Source: Rhizophagus irregularis
Lineage: Eukaryota > Glomeromycota > Glomeromycetes > Glomerales > Glomeraceae
Direction: 5' to 3'
Assembly: GCF_026210795.1 (NCBI RefSeq)
Contig: NC_089445.1
Location: forward strand, 2,418,001 to 2,482,000
DNA: 64,000 nucleotides
Part shown: piece by piece, positions 50,839 to 63,851 of the stretch
Numbering within the stretch: the stretch's first letter is position 1
Layout of the letters: every line of letters starts with the position of its first letter
Position numbers and translations under genes: made by a program
The notes under the pieces: model-generated
The model's input: only the letters and a program-made list of their open reading frames with translations
Told to the model about the DNA's origin: nothing
Database searches by the model: none

Positions 50839-53800
50839 ATGGCCTGCCCACATATTTCGAGTGCGAGTCTAGTAGCAAATTCTACTCAAGTTCACAAAGA
50901 AGAGTGTACGCTTTGTTTTGATTCGCAGGTATAACAAATTGGTAATTAATTACTCAGAGGAATTTGTTTAATTTTAGTTCATTTATAGGATTTGGCGCCA
51001 GGCATCGATGTTTGTTTAACTTGTTTTAATGCGGGCTGTGATAGTCCTGACCGTAAACATGCTCAAGTCCATTATCAAAAGACAAATCATCCTCTAGTTT
51101 TAAACATTTATCGTTTTTTAAAAGATAAGCCAAAAAGAGTAAGTTTGTTTGGTACCTTTTCTGTAATTCGTGATATTACTGATATTGTTTTAATTTACAG
51201 GCGGATGCAACTGAAGAACCACCTCAAAAAATTAGTAAGCTCGCGATTGTACCGGAATCTGACAAAGACAAATATGAATTTGTTACGAAAGTAAAATGTT
51301 ATGCATGTGGTGGCGCAGAAATCGATAAAAGCCTTGGAAATGTAACCTTTTTATTTAAAATTTGTATCTTTTTGAAATGTTTAAGCCATTGACTCAAAAA
51401 TTGAATAATTGAATAATTTCAAAATGTAGTTACCTATCGTGATTGATTCGGTCATGACCTCATTATCTGCTTCAAGACAGTCTGAAATAAAAGCGTGGGA
51501 GGAAGAAATTACCGCATGTGAACATACACAAAATTTAGTGCAGAATCCTCCAAAAAAATTAGAATCACAAGGTGAATTCAATGTTGTTATTGTTTATTTT
51601 TCATTTTGGTAGGTATTATTATTACTATAATATTAATCATGCGATTATGTTTTATAATAATAGCCTTAGCACATTGTAATGATTGTGATTTAAAGGAGAA
51701 TCTCTGGCTTTGTTTGGTTTGTGGTAACCTTGGCTGTGGACGACAACAATATGGCGGAGTAGGTGGAAATGGGCATGGGTTAGCCCATTTTGATCAAACT
51801 AAACATCCAATATCTTGTAAACTCGGAACAATTACTCCAGAAGGAACAGCAGGTATAATTTGTCCGAAAAAACTTTGTTCATAATTTGTGATTAAATATA
51901 GTTTCTTACTTTACATTTCCCACAGATATTTATTGCTATTTGTGTAATGACTCAAAATTGGATCCTCTTTTGGGGAAACATCTGGCTAATTTTGGAATAA
52001 ACGTTGAATCACAACAGAAAACTGAAAAGAACTTAACAGAGTTGGTGCGAATTATTTTTGTTATTTTTTGCTTTGTTATTTATGGACACACTTTAATTTA
52101 TTATTTAATTTTTTTCTAGCAACTTGAACAAAATCTACAATTTGACTTTAGCATGGTTACTGAGGATGGCAAAGAACTAGAGAAATTATTTGGTCCTGGC
52201 TATACTGGTCTTAAAAATTTGGGAAATAGGTATGAGCTTATAACAAATTATATTTCTGAATAAATGATGGTATTCATAAACTAACAAAGCATTAATGGGG
52301 ATAGTTGTTATATGGCTTCTGTTCTTCAAGTCATTTTCTCTTTGGATGCATTTCAACAAAGGTATGCAGAATTAGCTAATTTGAAATTTTTTTTTTTTTC
52401 AATTTATCATTTAAAACTAAAAAGCAATTAAAAAAAGATATTATCCAACTGCGATGGAGCATCAGTCACAATGTTTGCTAGAACCAGCAAATTGTCTTCA
52501 ATGCCAATTATCCAAGTTGGCAGATGGTTTGTTGAGTGGTCGATATTCTCAGGCTGTCCAGACAAATGAAACAGAAAGTGAAGCCCCTGGACAAGATGGT
52601 ATCACACCTGCTATGTTTAAAACGTTAATTGGAAAAGGTCATGAAGAATTTGCCACTATGCGACAGCAGGTTGGAAGAGATTATATATTATTAAATTTTA
52701 ATGTGATAGTTAAAACTTTATTATCTTATTTATGCATCAGGATGCTTTTGAATTCTTTCAACATCTCATGACAACGATTGAGAGAAAAGAGCTTAATAAT
52801 TCAGAAAGTGACCCAACTAAGATTTTTAAGTTTACAATACAGCAACGTTTACAGTGTTTAGATTGTAAACGGGTGCGTTATAGTAACAATAATGAATCAA
52901 ATATATCAATTCCTGTGCCAGCGCGTAAAATTAAATCTGCGGAAGAAGGTTCTGAAGAAAGTTATGAGCCCGTAACTTTTGAAACATGTTTAGAATCTTT
53001 TACAGCAGATTCTATGGTTGAATATTTATGTCCATTTTGCAATAAGAAAACTCATGCTGCCAAGTAAAGTATCATGATTTCCTGAACCTTTATTTTTCAT
53101 CATTATTATTAACTTATTTGGATTTGTTTATTTCAGAAATATGAGATTTGTAACATTTCCCGAGATTTTAATGGTTCAGGCACTAAGATTTGAAAGTGAA
53201 AACTATGTTACTTGCAAAATTAGTAAGATATACTATGATTCACAGTATTAGCTATGTCTAAGCAATAAACAATTTTATTTAATAATATTTTAGGTGTCCC
53301 TATTCTTTTTGACAAAGAAATTCTAAATTTGGATAAATATATTGCTCATGGAAAACAAGAAAATGAGGAATCTTTACCCGAGGAAACCCCTGCTGGTTTG
53401 TGTATGATGTTTTTATGTTCGAGTTACTACGGGAGAAGTATCTGTTTTTAATTTTTTAATTTGAAATTATCTCAGAACCTACCTTTGATAAAGTGGCTCT
53501 TGATCAATTAATCATGATGGGATTTCCTGAAACCAGGTGTAAGAAGGCTTTGATCGCTACTGGAAATAATGGAGCTGAAAGAGCTATGAATTGGTTATTT
53601 GAACATATGGATGATCCAGGTAATAATCCACTTATTTCTAATGAAAGAAATTTTTACTGATAATTTTTTATCTTGAAGATAATATTGATATGTCGGGACC
53701 TTCTGAAGCTGATATCGCTAAGTTAACAGACATGGGATTCTCTCAAAGTCGGGCCAAAAAAGCTTTAGGAGAAACAGTCTGCATCCTTTTATTTCTGTTA

Positions 53801-54217
53801 GTTTAAATTGACATTTTATTTCTTATGTATTTACATTTATTTTTTCTTGTAGAATAATGATGTTCAAAGGGCTATTGAATGGCTATTTAGTCATGAAGAT
53901 TCAAACGAAGGTTTATCCCTACAATCCAGTCACAATGGTAATGGTGCTTTCGGAGGCAAGTATTAATTTTTTTTAAAAAAAATCTTTAATTAGATTCAGT
54001 AATTTATTTTTAATCTTCTTTTTCAGACTCAAAATTACCTGCAAATTATCAATTACATAGTGTTATTTCTCATAAAGGTACATCACCACATTGTGGTCAT
54101 TATGTAGCCCACGTCTACAAAGACCAACAATGGGTTTTGTACAATGATAACAAAGTAGTTAAAGCAACTCGGCCCCCTTTAGAAGAAGCTTATATTTATA
54201 TTTTGCGTAGGATTTAA
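50839..54217 (+). CDS. UBP14: USP5/Ubp14-type ubiquitin-specific protease
   Basis: Disassembles free polyubiquitin chains. Sixteen exons (50839-50928, 50989-51138, 51201-51341, 51430-51571, 51664-51853, 51926-52044, 52120-52229, 52305-52361, 52438-52669, 52741-53063, 53137-53222, 53294-53395, 53476-53618, 53679-53776, 53853-53955, 54027-54217) give 758 aa. Order: cryptic zinc domain (CTLCFDS...CLTCFNAGC), ZnF-UBP (CEHTQNL...[16 protein letters not shown]...HFDQTKHP), Cys box [16 protein letters not shown], two UBA domains ([30 protein letters not shown]) and the His box [11 protein letters not shown]. An upstream in-frame ATG at 50740 is less likely. The intron at 53956 begins GC rather than GT. 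This is the full usual USP5 architecture. Confidence 0.92.
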
Positions 54218-54791
54218 TTATTCTAATTTCCAGTAATGATTAGTAAATAGTAATTATTTTCAATATACTGAAATAAACATTGTTGTTGAGACATTAAAAT
54301 ACGTATACTAAACTGTTTATGAGTTTAGTTTAAATACCGCATTCTTTAGTCGCATAGACGTTGACAATAGTGGTTGAATACAATTTTAATTTGTGTTTAA
54401 ATTGAGCATGCAATAATCATTATATTTATCGAAAATGGAACCTATTATGTTATTTTAATGTAAAATGTTTTTTTACGAAACAAGAAAATAACAATAAAGG
54501 AATGAATTTATTTAAGTTCAATATTACTCGAAATTGAGATAATATTCGCACTCATTTTAAATCTTTTGAAATTTGGCTCATAAACATAATAAATATATAC
54601 AATTCAGTAAATATATATAACAAAATTTATAAATCACGCCAGTGGCCACAGTTATATTTATTGTGTATTTTTTTTAGTAGTTTAATTTAAATGATTCCAT
54701 TAACAAACCTACCTGTAGCATATACTTCACACACACATTTCTAATTTTTCAACATTTTTTTTATTTTGCAATCCTGTTACGATGTACTGTA

Positions 54792-54970
54792 CACAATGAA
54801 ATTCGATATACCGGAACCTCGATATAACGGATCATATGTAAAATCGAAATTGGAGATTATCATAATGTATAATTAATTTACTTTCGATATAACGGAATTC
54901 TTGATATAACGGATTTTTGGCAAATTTTACTAATGGAACGGATGGTTCCATTATATCGAATTTCACTGTG
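54792..54970. mobile_element. 179-bp MITE, pogo/Tigger-like
   Basis: CACAATGAAATTCGATATA at the left and, in reverse complement, CACAGTGAAATTCGATATA at the right, flanked by TA (54790-54791 and 54971-54972). The interior repeats CGATATAACGGA, a word typical of pogo/Tigger termini. Confidence 0.75.
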
Positions 54971-55124
54971 TATGGTACAGCTATAATTTTACAGATAGTT
55001 TTACTTTATACATTTATGTGTTGTACTGCGTCTTAATTAAAATAAAAAAAAAAATAAAAAATAAAATGGCGGTAAAATTTTCCATTCATGAATTCTGAAC
55101 AGCGTGTATAGGTATAGTGATTCC

Positions 55125-55210
55125 TAACTCTAACCCAAATCTAATACTAACTCTAATGTTACCTCCTAACCTTAACTTTAACTAACACTAACCCTAATCC
55201 TAACCCTAAC
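55125..55210 (+). repeat. Degenerate telomere-like repeat
   Basis: A run of CTAACCCTAA-type words: exact ACCCTAATCCTAACCCTAAC at about 55190-55210 and degenerate CTAACTCTAA/CTAATACTAA units before it. It resembles interstitial (TTAGGG)n. A GGGTTAGGG word follows at 56098-56106. Confidence 0.6.
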
Positions 55211-55765
55211 GCAATATTTTTTTATTGATGACAGTAATAATTTTAGCTCTGGTACCAACTGACTTTTTTTTAAAAAAAAGATTAAACTGTACTTCAGTGC
55301 ATACTGTAACAAAGTAGTGGAAACCACCAGGAACCCGGATAATTATAATAGAACCTCACATCCGATGTACTAATTAGAAATATACATAATTTTAGTTATT
55401 TAAATATACATTTTTATCATACGACTTTTTATATCCTTTTTTTATCAATACTATTTCAGGAGGCCCTATTGTGTAAGCAATTTAAGTGACGTCTATATGC
55501 TGTTCGAGCAACTTGTTGCAGAAATTAGCAGTAACGAGCAATGAAGGAATTCATTATGTCTGAAGGTACAAATAATACTATCTATCAATATGACTTATTA
55601 CAAAAGTCAATACTGAAATGGGTTGTGCGTTTGAACAACTATGGTGACGCTTATTAGAAAATAGGTCAAAATTTTATATTTATTCAGCATTATTAACTGA
55701 CTTTGTGGCAGTAATCAATTGTAATTTATCTATAACTGAATTGAAAAAATTATAGATGGTGGATA

Positions 55766-55852
55766 TAATCATATATTTTTCCTGAAAAAAATTTCCTAAT
55801 TCAGTAAAATTCCTAAAAATTAGGAATTTTTAGGAAAATACATGATTATATA
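55766..55852. mobile_element. 87-bp foldback MITE
   Basis: Nearly complete self-complementarity (TAATCATATATTTTTCCTGAAAAA with TTTTTAGGAAAATACATGATTA), flanked by a 9-bp duplication TGGTGGATA at 55757-55765 and 55853-55861. The 9-bp duplication suggests mobilisation by MULE-type machinery. Confidence 0.75.
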
Positions 55853-56145
55853 TGGTGGATATTGTAAATGAAGAATTTTTTCAGCAGTATTATTAATTTT
55901 TGCTAATGAGATATCAGATGTGTTAATATGACATAAGTATTAGTATATAATAATGTTAAATAAGTCAAAAACATGTCATACGTGTATATTATTAGTTAAT
56001 TTTGATAAATTTACTACATTTAGTAAAAAAGCTAGAAAATTTACATGTTAATTTGATGACGGAATCTTATCATGTGATTTTAATTCAAGGTTTATAGGGT
56101 TAGGGTGTGCTGAGTTACTGTATACATTTGATAATCAGGTGGCGG

Positions 56146-59100
56146 ATGCATTTTCTTAGATACATGGTGAATACCAAATTCTTACAGAATATTTTGTGGA
56201 GAAATATAAATTCTTTTCAAAATTCTGGTTATCGAAATTTTATTTACTTAAATTTTAATAGAGAATACCTATTTTCAACTATGTCTAGTAAAGGTCAGCC
56301 AGAATGGCACGTTCCAGAGAATAAGTTGCCATTACCTACTCTTAAACTTTATAATTCACTTACAAGAAGCAAGGTGATATAGATTTTAAAGCTTTTAAAT
56401 TTAGTTGAATATTCGTTTGTTTATATATGAAGAATTTCATTTTTATTGAACTAAGGTTGATTTTGTTCCGAAAAATGGAAAACAAATAACTTGGTACAAT
56501 TGTGGACCAACAGTTTATGATTCTTCACATATCGGTCATGCAAGGTATAAACATAAGAATTACTTTACTTTTTTTCCTTTTTGGTTAATTAATTAAATTT
56601 CTTTTTTTTAGACTATATGTAACAATAGATATTCTTCGACGTATACTTACGGATTATTTTAATTATGATATTTTATTTGTAATGAACATTACTGATATCG
56701 ATGATAAGGTATTATTAAGACATTAATTTCAAAAGTAATTTCTACCCGAATATTGTTTTTTATAATCATGACTGATTATTTTAAATATTACTTTAATAGA
56801 TCATACTTCGCGCTCGTCAAAATTACCTTTTCAATAACTTCAAATCAGTAACAAATTCTCTTAGTCAAGAATTAATAGATCAAGTTAAAGCCGCATTAAA
56901 CGATTTTGCTCAAACCAAGCTTGGTGTCGCAAATAATGGACCAGCGCTTAATTTAGCTCCTTCCAAAGAGGATCCAAAATATCTTTTATATGCAAATACT
57001 TTAGTAGGTTAAACATTTGTCAACTGAAAAATAATAATATTTTTTTGAAATAATGAATTATTATTTTTCTTGTTAGAGAGAAACAGTACAAACTGTTGCG
57101 TCTGCTGAATGCTCATTAGAGGACAATGATTTAAGCCAAGAGGCAGCACATCAACTGTTGGTCGGGTCTAAAGATGTTGTTCAATCATGGTTAGATAAGG
57201 AGGTATGTTAATGGTATTTTTATTATAACATTTCATTATTGCGTTATGATAATTTGTTTTAATGTACTCAATAGAAAGGACATACAGTGACAGATCAGAA
57301 AGTTTTTCGCGACTTGGCCGCTTATTGGGAGAAGGATTTCATGAAAGATATGGAATTATTAAATGTAAGAATAGATCGGTACAATTTTTTAGTCATTCTA
57401 TTCTCATAAAATTACATTGTTAGGTCCGACCATGTGATATTTTGACTCGAGTTAGCGAATATGTTCCTGAAATAGTAGAATATGTAAAAAGAATAATTGA
57501 AAATGGTTATGGTTATGTAGTGGATGGATCTGTCTATTTTGATACAAAAGCATTTGACGCTAAGGACGCGCATAATTATGCCAAATTGCAACCGTGGTCT
57601 GCTGGGAATGAAGGTTTAATTGAAGAAGGTGAAGGCAGTTTAGGAAGCAAATTGTTAGGAAAGAAGAACAAGAGTGATTTTGCTTTGTGGAAAAAAAGTA
57701 AACCTGGGGAACCATCATGGGAGTCTCCGTGGGGTCTGGTAAGTATATAAATTATTTGCAAAAATATTTTTCTTTAACAAAATTTTTGTAACGCTTTTAT
57801 AAATTAGGGACGACCTGGTTGGCATATAGAGTGTTCTGCGATGGCTAGGTATAAATATAAATATCTTTCATTAATTCCTGATAATTTAAATTCAAGTTAC
57901 TTTCGGTAATTTAGTGAAATTCTTGGAGAAAATATGGATATCCACTCTGGAGGAATTGATTTGGCCTTCCCGCATCATGATAACGAGTTAGCCCAATCTG
58001 AGGTAAGATATAATATTATTTATTATTGTTGAATTCTCATCATAATTTTAATATCATTAATATAGGCCTATCATGGATGTGCACAATGGGTTAATTATTT
58101 TATTCATGTTGGACATTTACATGTTGAAGGTCAAAAAATGAGCAAGTCGTTAAAGAATTTCATTACAATTCGGGTAAGAATTTTAAATTCGTATGATTTA
58201 GTATATATGAAATGTATTAATAATGACTCAATGAAACATAGCAAGCATTAGAGAAGTATACGCCTAGGCAATTAAGATTGTGCTTCCTTCTTCACCAATG
58301 GGATTCTAAACTTGATTTTAAAGAGAGTAGTATGGTTGAAGTCAAGAACGTTGAATCTATTTTAAATGTATTTATAATTTTTTTTTTTAATTATTTTGAT
58401 CCATTATCTCACTGAGTTTTCTATTAGAATTTCTTTATCAACACAAAAGCTCTTTTGAATGAACATAAACATAACGCTTATGAATCAGATGGAACACATC
58501 GGTATCGAAATCCCGAAAAAGAAATAATAAGTCTGTATGTGAGCTAGGTTTATGTTACTATTTTTTTTTTTTTAAAAAAAAAAATTATAGCGATCTCCCC
58601 TCTTTCATATAGCCTTCGTGAAAAACAAGTAGCAATCCACACGGCCCTTTGTGATTCAATAAATACACCAGCTGCTATGTCTGAGTTAATGGAGTTAATT
58701 ACCAACGCCAATATTTATTTATCTAATGGAAGAAACAATATCAATGTCTATGTACTTGAAAATGTTGCAAAATATGTTACAAAAATGTTAAGAATTTTCG
58801 GTGTTGTAGGAAATTCCGCATTGGAAGAAATCGGCTTTGGAGTATCAGAACAGCAAAATGTTGGAAATGTAAGTTTATTTTAAGTGATTTTTTATGAGTT
58901 GTTTTTTTGACATTTTACTTATATAAATTTTTATAGACGGAAGATATTGTCCTTCCATATTTAAGGATTTTATCGGGTTTTCGTGATAATGTTCGTGATC
59001 TTGCTAGACAAGAAAGGGATCACAGTGAATTTTTGGTATTAAGTGATAAATTAAGAGATGTAGATTTGGTAGAATTAGGTGTATCATTGGACGACCAGGA

Positions 59101-59545
59101 AGATGGCAAAGCTTTGGTAAAGCTAGTAGATAAGAATGAACTAATTAAAGCGAGAGAAGCAAAACTTAGAGCTCAAGCAGAGAAGGCTGCTAGAAAAGAA
59201 GAAACTGCAAAAGCCAAAGAAGAAGAGAGACAAAAACGATTGGAAAAGGGTAAAATAGCTGCTGAGGACATGTTCAAGGATGTAAAAGACGAAGAGCAGA
59301 AAAATGCCTATTCCGCATTTGATGAACAGGTAATGTTGGCAAGATGATAAACATAAAAGTTCTCATTTGCAAACTAACTATATTTTATTTTATTAAAGGG
59401 AATTCCAACACTCGATGGACAAGGACAAGAACTTCCTAAGAGTAGAATTAAGAAATTAAAGAAGGAATGGGAAGCACAAAAGAAATTACATGCAGAATAT
59501 TTAGTTTGGGTGGCTGACAATAAAGAACCTACCAATACTGAATAA
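56146..59545 (+). CDS. CRS1: Cysteinyl-tRNA synthetase, probably dual-targeted
   Basis: Charges tRNA-Cys with cysteine. Fifteen exons (56146-56373, 56456-56544, 56612-56708, 56800-57003, 57077-57202, 57275-57364, 57424-57738, 57808-57848, 57915-58002, 58066-58173, 58242-58367, 58428-58534, 58613-58868, 58937-59329, 59399-59545) give 804 aa. Class I signatures: SSHIGHAR (HIGH motif) and [11 protein letters not shown] (KMSKS motif); zinc ligands are suggested by [17 protein letters not shown] and [10 protein letters not shown]. The C-terminal third is a eukaryote-type extension with a charged coiled coil ([23 protein letters not shown]). The first 45 residues ([20 protein letters not shown]...) lack acidic residues and resemble a mitochondrial leader, and an in-frame ATG at 56281 would give a cytosolic form. 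Confidence 0.92.
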
Positions 59546-59737
59546 TAAAATTTTACTTTTATTTAACAAAATCATAAGCCAATAAAATAATACATCAAAT
59601 AAATAATGAAATTTGTGATTAAATTTGCTTATACGGAATCACGTGATATTGGTTAATCATACACAGCCCGTGACACAATGCTAAAATATAAAATATAAAT
59701 TAAAAAATTACAAAGAAGAAATTTTTTCGCTTCAAAT

Positions 59738-61408
59738 ATGGCAGCAGAAGCAAGAAAGGCTCTGGAGGTGTGAAAATAGTGTTTTAGTTTCTTTTGTTGT
59801 GAATAATTATTTACAAAATTTATGACTATATAATTATATGAAGGCTTTAATGGGCGCCGAGGCGCTAGGTGGTGTTCCAGATCATATGAAATACGATGAC
59901 GATAAAGTTTGTCGAAATTACCTTTGTGGACTTTGTCCACATGACCTTTTCACGTAAGGAGCTTTTCTAGAATAATTGAACACGAGTTATAACAGTTTAT
60001 TTTTTAAATTGTCTAACACGATTGCAATTCGTATTCCAATTATTTTATGTAAACAGTAATACGGTTAATATTATATTAAAGATGATTAAATGTAATTCAT
60101 TTAATTCTCATCCGATTGTAATTAATATATTTTATCATGTAGAAAATGGATCTTGGAGCATGTCCAAAAATGCATTCAGAAAGGTTAAAATCCGAATATG
60201 AAGAAGCGAAAAAGAGAAAGGAATGTGATTATGAAGCTGAATTTGAACGGAATCTTGCCAATTTTGTTGCAGATTGCGATCGTAAAATTGCAAGTGCACA
60301 AAAACGTTTAGACAAAACTCCAGAAGATAGCGCTAAGGTCACACAATTAGTATGTATGAATTAATATTTATCTCATCTGATCTTCCTGTAAATTTAAAAT
60401 TCTTGTTCTTATATTTCTGATAGACAAAAGAGATCGAAAGTTTAGCAACCGAAATATCGGAATTAACTAAAGAAGTAGAAGTTCTTGGTAAATATGATAT
60501 AATTGATAATTTGGAAGCAATTTTAATTCAATTTATTACGAATAAGATATATACCGTCAATTATTAGGTGAAGAGGGTAAAGTTACAGAATCAATTAAAT
60601 TATTACAAGATGTAGATGCCAAAAAAGTTATAAAAACAGAGAAAGAGGTTAGCGTAATCATCATTTAAATCGATTTGTTAAATTTATTTAACGATAGTTT
60701 CTTTTAAATAGAAAGAGCTTAAAAGTTCAGCAGAAGGTAGTGGTCCATCACAACAACAAAAGTTGCGCGTTTGTGAAGTGTGTAGTGCTTATTTGTCTAT
60801 ATTTGATTCGGATAGACGGTATGATTAGAAAAAAAAATATTCGAAATTTTAAATGAGACTCATAGTATTATTATAATAACTAATTGTATGATTAATTCGC
60901 ACAATAGATTAGCTGACCATTTTGGCGGAAAGGTTTTAAAATACTTGAATTTTTTTTTCTCCGCATTTAATTTTATGTTGTTTTATTTATTTATTTATTT
61001 ATTTTCAATTTTAGATGCATCTTGGATATTTAAAAATACGAGATTTGTTAAAAGAACTTAAGGAAAAGAATAAGGATCGTGGTAATGACATAAGAGAGGG
61101 AAGAAGCTACCATGATCGTGACCGTGACCGAGAGCGAGACCGTGACCGAGACCGTGATAGGGGTTATGATCGCGACCGACATAGAGACTACCGTGGTGGA
61201 CGCTATGACTAGTATGTTAATATATTATTTACTATTTATTCGAGCCTATAAAGTTTCAAATAATAAAAATAATAATAAAATTACTTATATTTGTATTATT
61301 AGTGATCGACGTTCTTCATACGATAGACGTTCACGATCAAGATCGCCGGATAGACGAGGAAGTTATAGCAGGAGACGTTCACGTTCTCCAACAAGGAGGA
61401 GACATTGA
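59738..61408 (+). CDS. LUC7: LUC7-type U1 snRNP splicing factor
   Basis: U1 snRNP-associated factor that helps select 5' splice sites. Exons 59738-59767, 59844-59953, 60057-60063, 60143-60349, 60424-60487, 60568-60647, 60712-60818, 60908-60932, 61015-61211 and 61303-61408 give 310 aa. The 7-nt third exon (TAATACG, between AAACAG and GTTAAT) restores both frame and the family sequence HDLFTNTKMDLG. CCCH finger: CRNYLCGLCPHDLF...CPKMH; C2H2-type finger: CEVCSAYLSIFDSDRRLADHFGGKMH, whose centre comes from a 25-nt exon. The C-terminus is an RD/RS tail (DRDRDRERDRD, SRSRSPDRRGS). It begins 192 bp after the cysteinyl-tRNA synthetase stop. Confidence 0.9.
60057..60063 (+). other. LUC7: 7-nt microexon of LUC7
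   Basis: TAATACG flanked by AAACAG and GTTAAT. Supplies residues of the conserved FTNTKMDLG segment and keeps the frame between the neighbouring exons; without it the model is out of frame. Inferred from frame and family conservation, not from transcripts. Confidence 0.75.
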
Positions 61409-63851
61409 AATAATCAAATAAGCATTATATATATAGTGCTATCAAAGGAATTAATTAATTTTTGTAATGTGAGTATATTTACACGATTCTTGGCGTATTT
61501 GAAATTATAAAGGTTTACATTTTTTAGGGCACGAAGTTTGCGGATAATTGAAATATTTTACTATTGGAAGGTATGATGAGCTTAGCTAAATGTGTTTTTT
61601 AATAATTGCTCATAACGATCATGTTTTACTTTGAGAAAATTACATTTTTTATGGATTGTGAGAGTAATTCTTTGTATTTCATATACGTTGCTATTTGTAA
61701 AAGGTATCTTTTTATTATTTATAATTGTTTTATGATAAGTTTACGACAACATTTCACATGACATACATAATGTATTCGGCTAAGAACATTAATAAAAATA
61801 GAAACTATTTTCTTCAGCTTTGAGTATGATACTTTATAGAAAAAATGTTAATAAAGAAACGTGGCGGGTGTCAACGTAATATTTTCGGAGCAAATTTTGC
61901 TTCACCAATAGACTACTAGATTTCAGATGTTTTGGAGTGATTTTTGGGGAGATATATGACTTTTGAAGAAAAACCAATTGTCAAGATTCAAAGGAACTTT
62001 TGTTTGAAATTATTTATGGAGTATTACAAAATTTGAAACAAGAACACTGAGAAAGTAAATTTTTCGTATTTAGTTCGCTTAAAAGTGGCGAGTTCAGAAT
62101 GCCATATTAATTCAATAACCTCCAGGCGAATTAAATATTGAAGGAAGAAGATCATCACATATTTTTTAGTCCAAATATTGCATTTGCGTCATGTGGCAGT
62201 TTTTATTTAAATTATAAGTTAATTAAAATTTATGGCCTAAGAACTTGATATAAAATTAACGCAGATATTTAAAATAATTTAGTTTTATTCATTTTAACAT
62301 TATTCTGTTACTGATGATATATTATTCTTAATATGATTGTATTGTTAGCTAATATGAAATTCATTTGCAATAATTCATAATTCCAATTTTAAAGAATTAT
62401 ATTAAACTTATTTAAACTGGTAAAACTGGTAAATGTACCCCCGGAATCGACATGGGTATCCGTAGGATTTTTAAATAAAAATTTTGACCATTAATCGAAT
62501 CTAAGATTTAATAATACTCGTTAAAGAATATATACTGTATTAATTTTATTATTATTGTTAATATCAAACCCAAGCCTTATACTTAAATAGTCTGTCATTA
62601 ATTGTCATAATGAATAGTTTTATCAAAAATGAATCGCATTATAAATAATTTGACTTCTAAAAATTTTATCATGGTTTACCAATTTCATTTGATTCATTAG
62701 CTATTTTCGCCTTTTCTTTTAGGGTCCCTATTCCAACACTCCCGCAGGACCGTACCGTATATATTTCCAATATATCATAATTTTTCAAAAGGGCTTATAT
62801 TATACAAAATAAATAATCACGAAATTTTAGTATACTTGTCCTTAGAAAACATCATTATCATCATTGCAGATTTACTGCATTTTGTATAGCTCCAAGTCCA
62901 ACTATTATATTATTCAATTTCATTAAAATTTTTTTTTTTTTCAATTAACATTAAGAAAAAAAGATCATTATTATACCGCCAGATTTCCTCATTTATGATC
63001 TTTAAACCAACTAGTAGTTTAATAACGGCACTTACGAGTTACTTTAGGTTATAATTTATAATTATTAAAATTTCTATGAAAGCCTTTTGTAGATAATATG
63101 ACTAGAAGGTTTTACAGTACGTTCCACTGATGCAGAAAATGTTACAGTAACGACTTGTCATTTTTCCGGCTGCTCGATAGAGCATTTGAGATTAAAAATA
63201 TAATAAAATTATAATTTTATTAATAAAATTTTTCATTTTTTAATTTAAAATTTGGATAAATAGCAATAAGCGTACTACATAATAGAGAATCAAATAGGAA
63301 AAATATTATATTTTATATAATCAATTATATCTTAAAAAGTCAGCTAACAAAAATTCGTACATCCCGTAAATATTAATAAGGACCTAACTTGTATATTATC
63401 GTAGGTATTAAGTATAAAAAAAAGAAATAATATTGACGAATACAGTAATAGATATATAAATAAATGAATATTATTTAATTAGCATTCATAGTATAAATGT
63501 TAAATTAATGATAAAATAAATTATGATGCATAGTATCATAATAAATTTTCAAGATTAAGTTTAATCACATTTATAATAATTTATGTTCTTCATAGTTAAC
63601 TGATTTTTGTAATGCAAATGATCGTTCGAAAACCCTACCAAAAATCTATATACCAGATACATATCGATTTTAAGATCTAGAACGATTTATATGTGGTATG
63701 CTGTGTCATCATAAAAAAAAAATATATTCCAAATTTAGTAATAACATACATATGAATTTACCTATCTCAATATATATGGGTACACCACTTTCTGTATGTA
63801 TATGCTATAATCATTTTTTTATAGAGCGAGCCCTTGTTGAATAAACCTCAA
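61409..63851. other. Intergenic region, LUC7 to partial USP7-like gene
   Basis: AT-rich with several poly-T runs. No open frame of interest, no clear terminal-repeat element and no RNA gene recognised on either strand. Confidence 0.45.

Larger units (their letters stand above)
54218..56145. other. Intergenic region with MITEs and telomere-like tract
   Basis: No gene recognised. It contains the pogo-like MITE (54792-54970), the telomere-like stretch (55125-55210) and the 87-bp foldback element (55766-55852), each listed separately. The last 100 bp include a GGGTTAGGG stretch and form the upstream region of the cysteinyl-tRNA synthetase gene. Confidence 0.5.
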
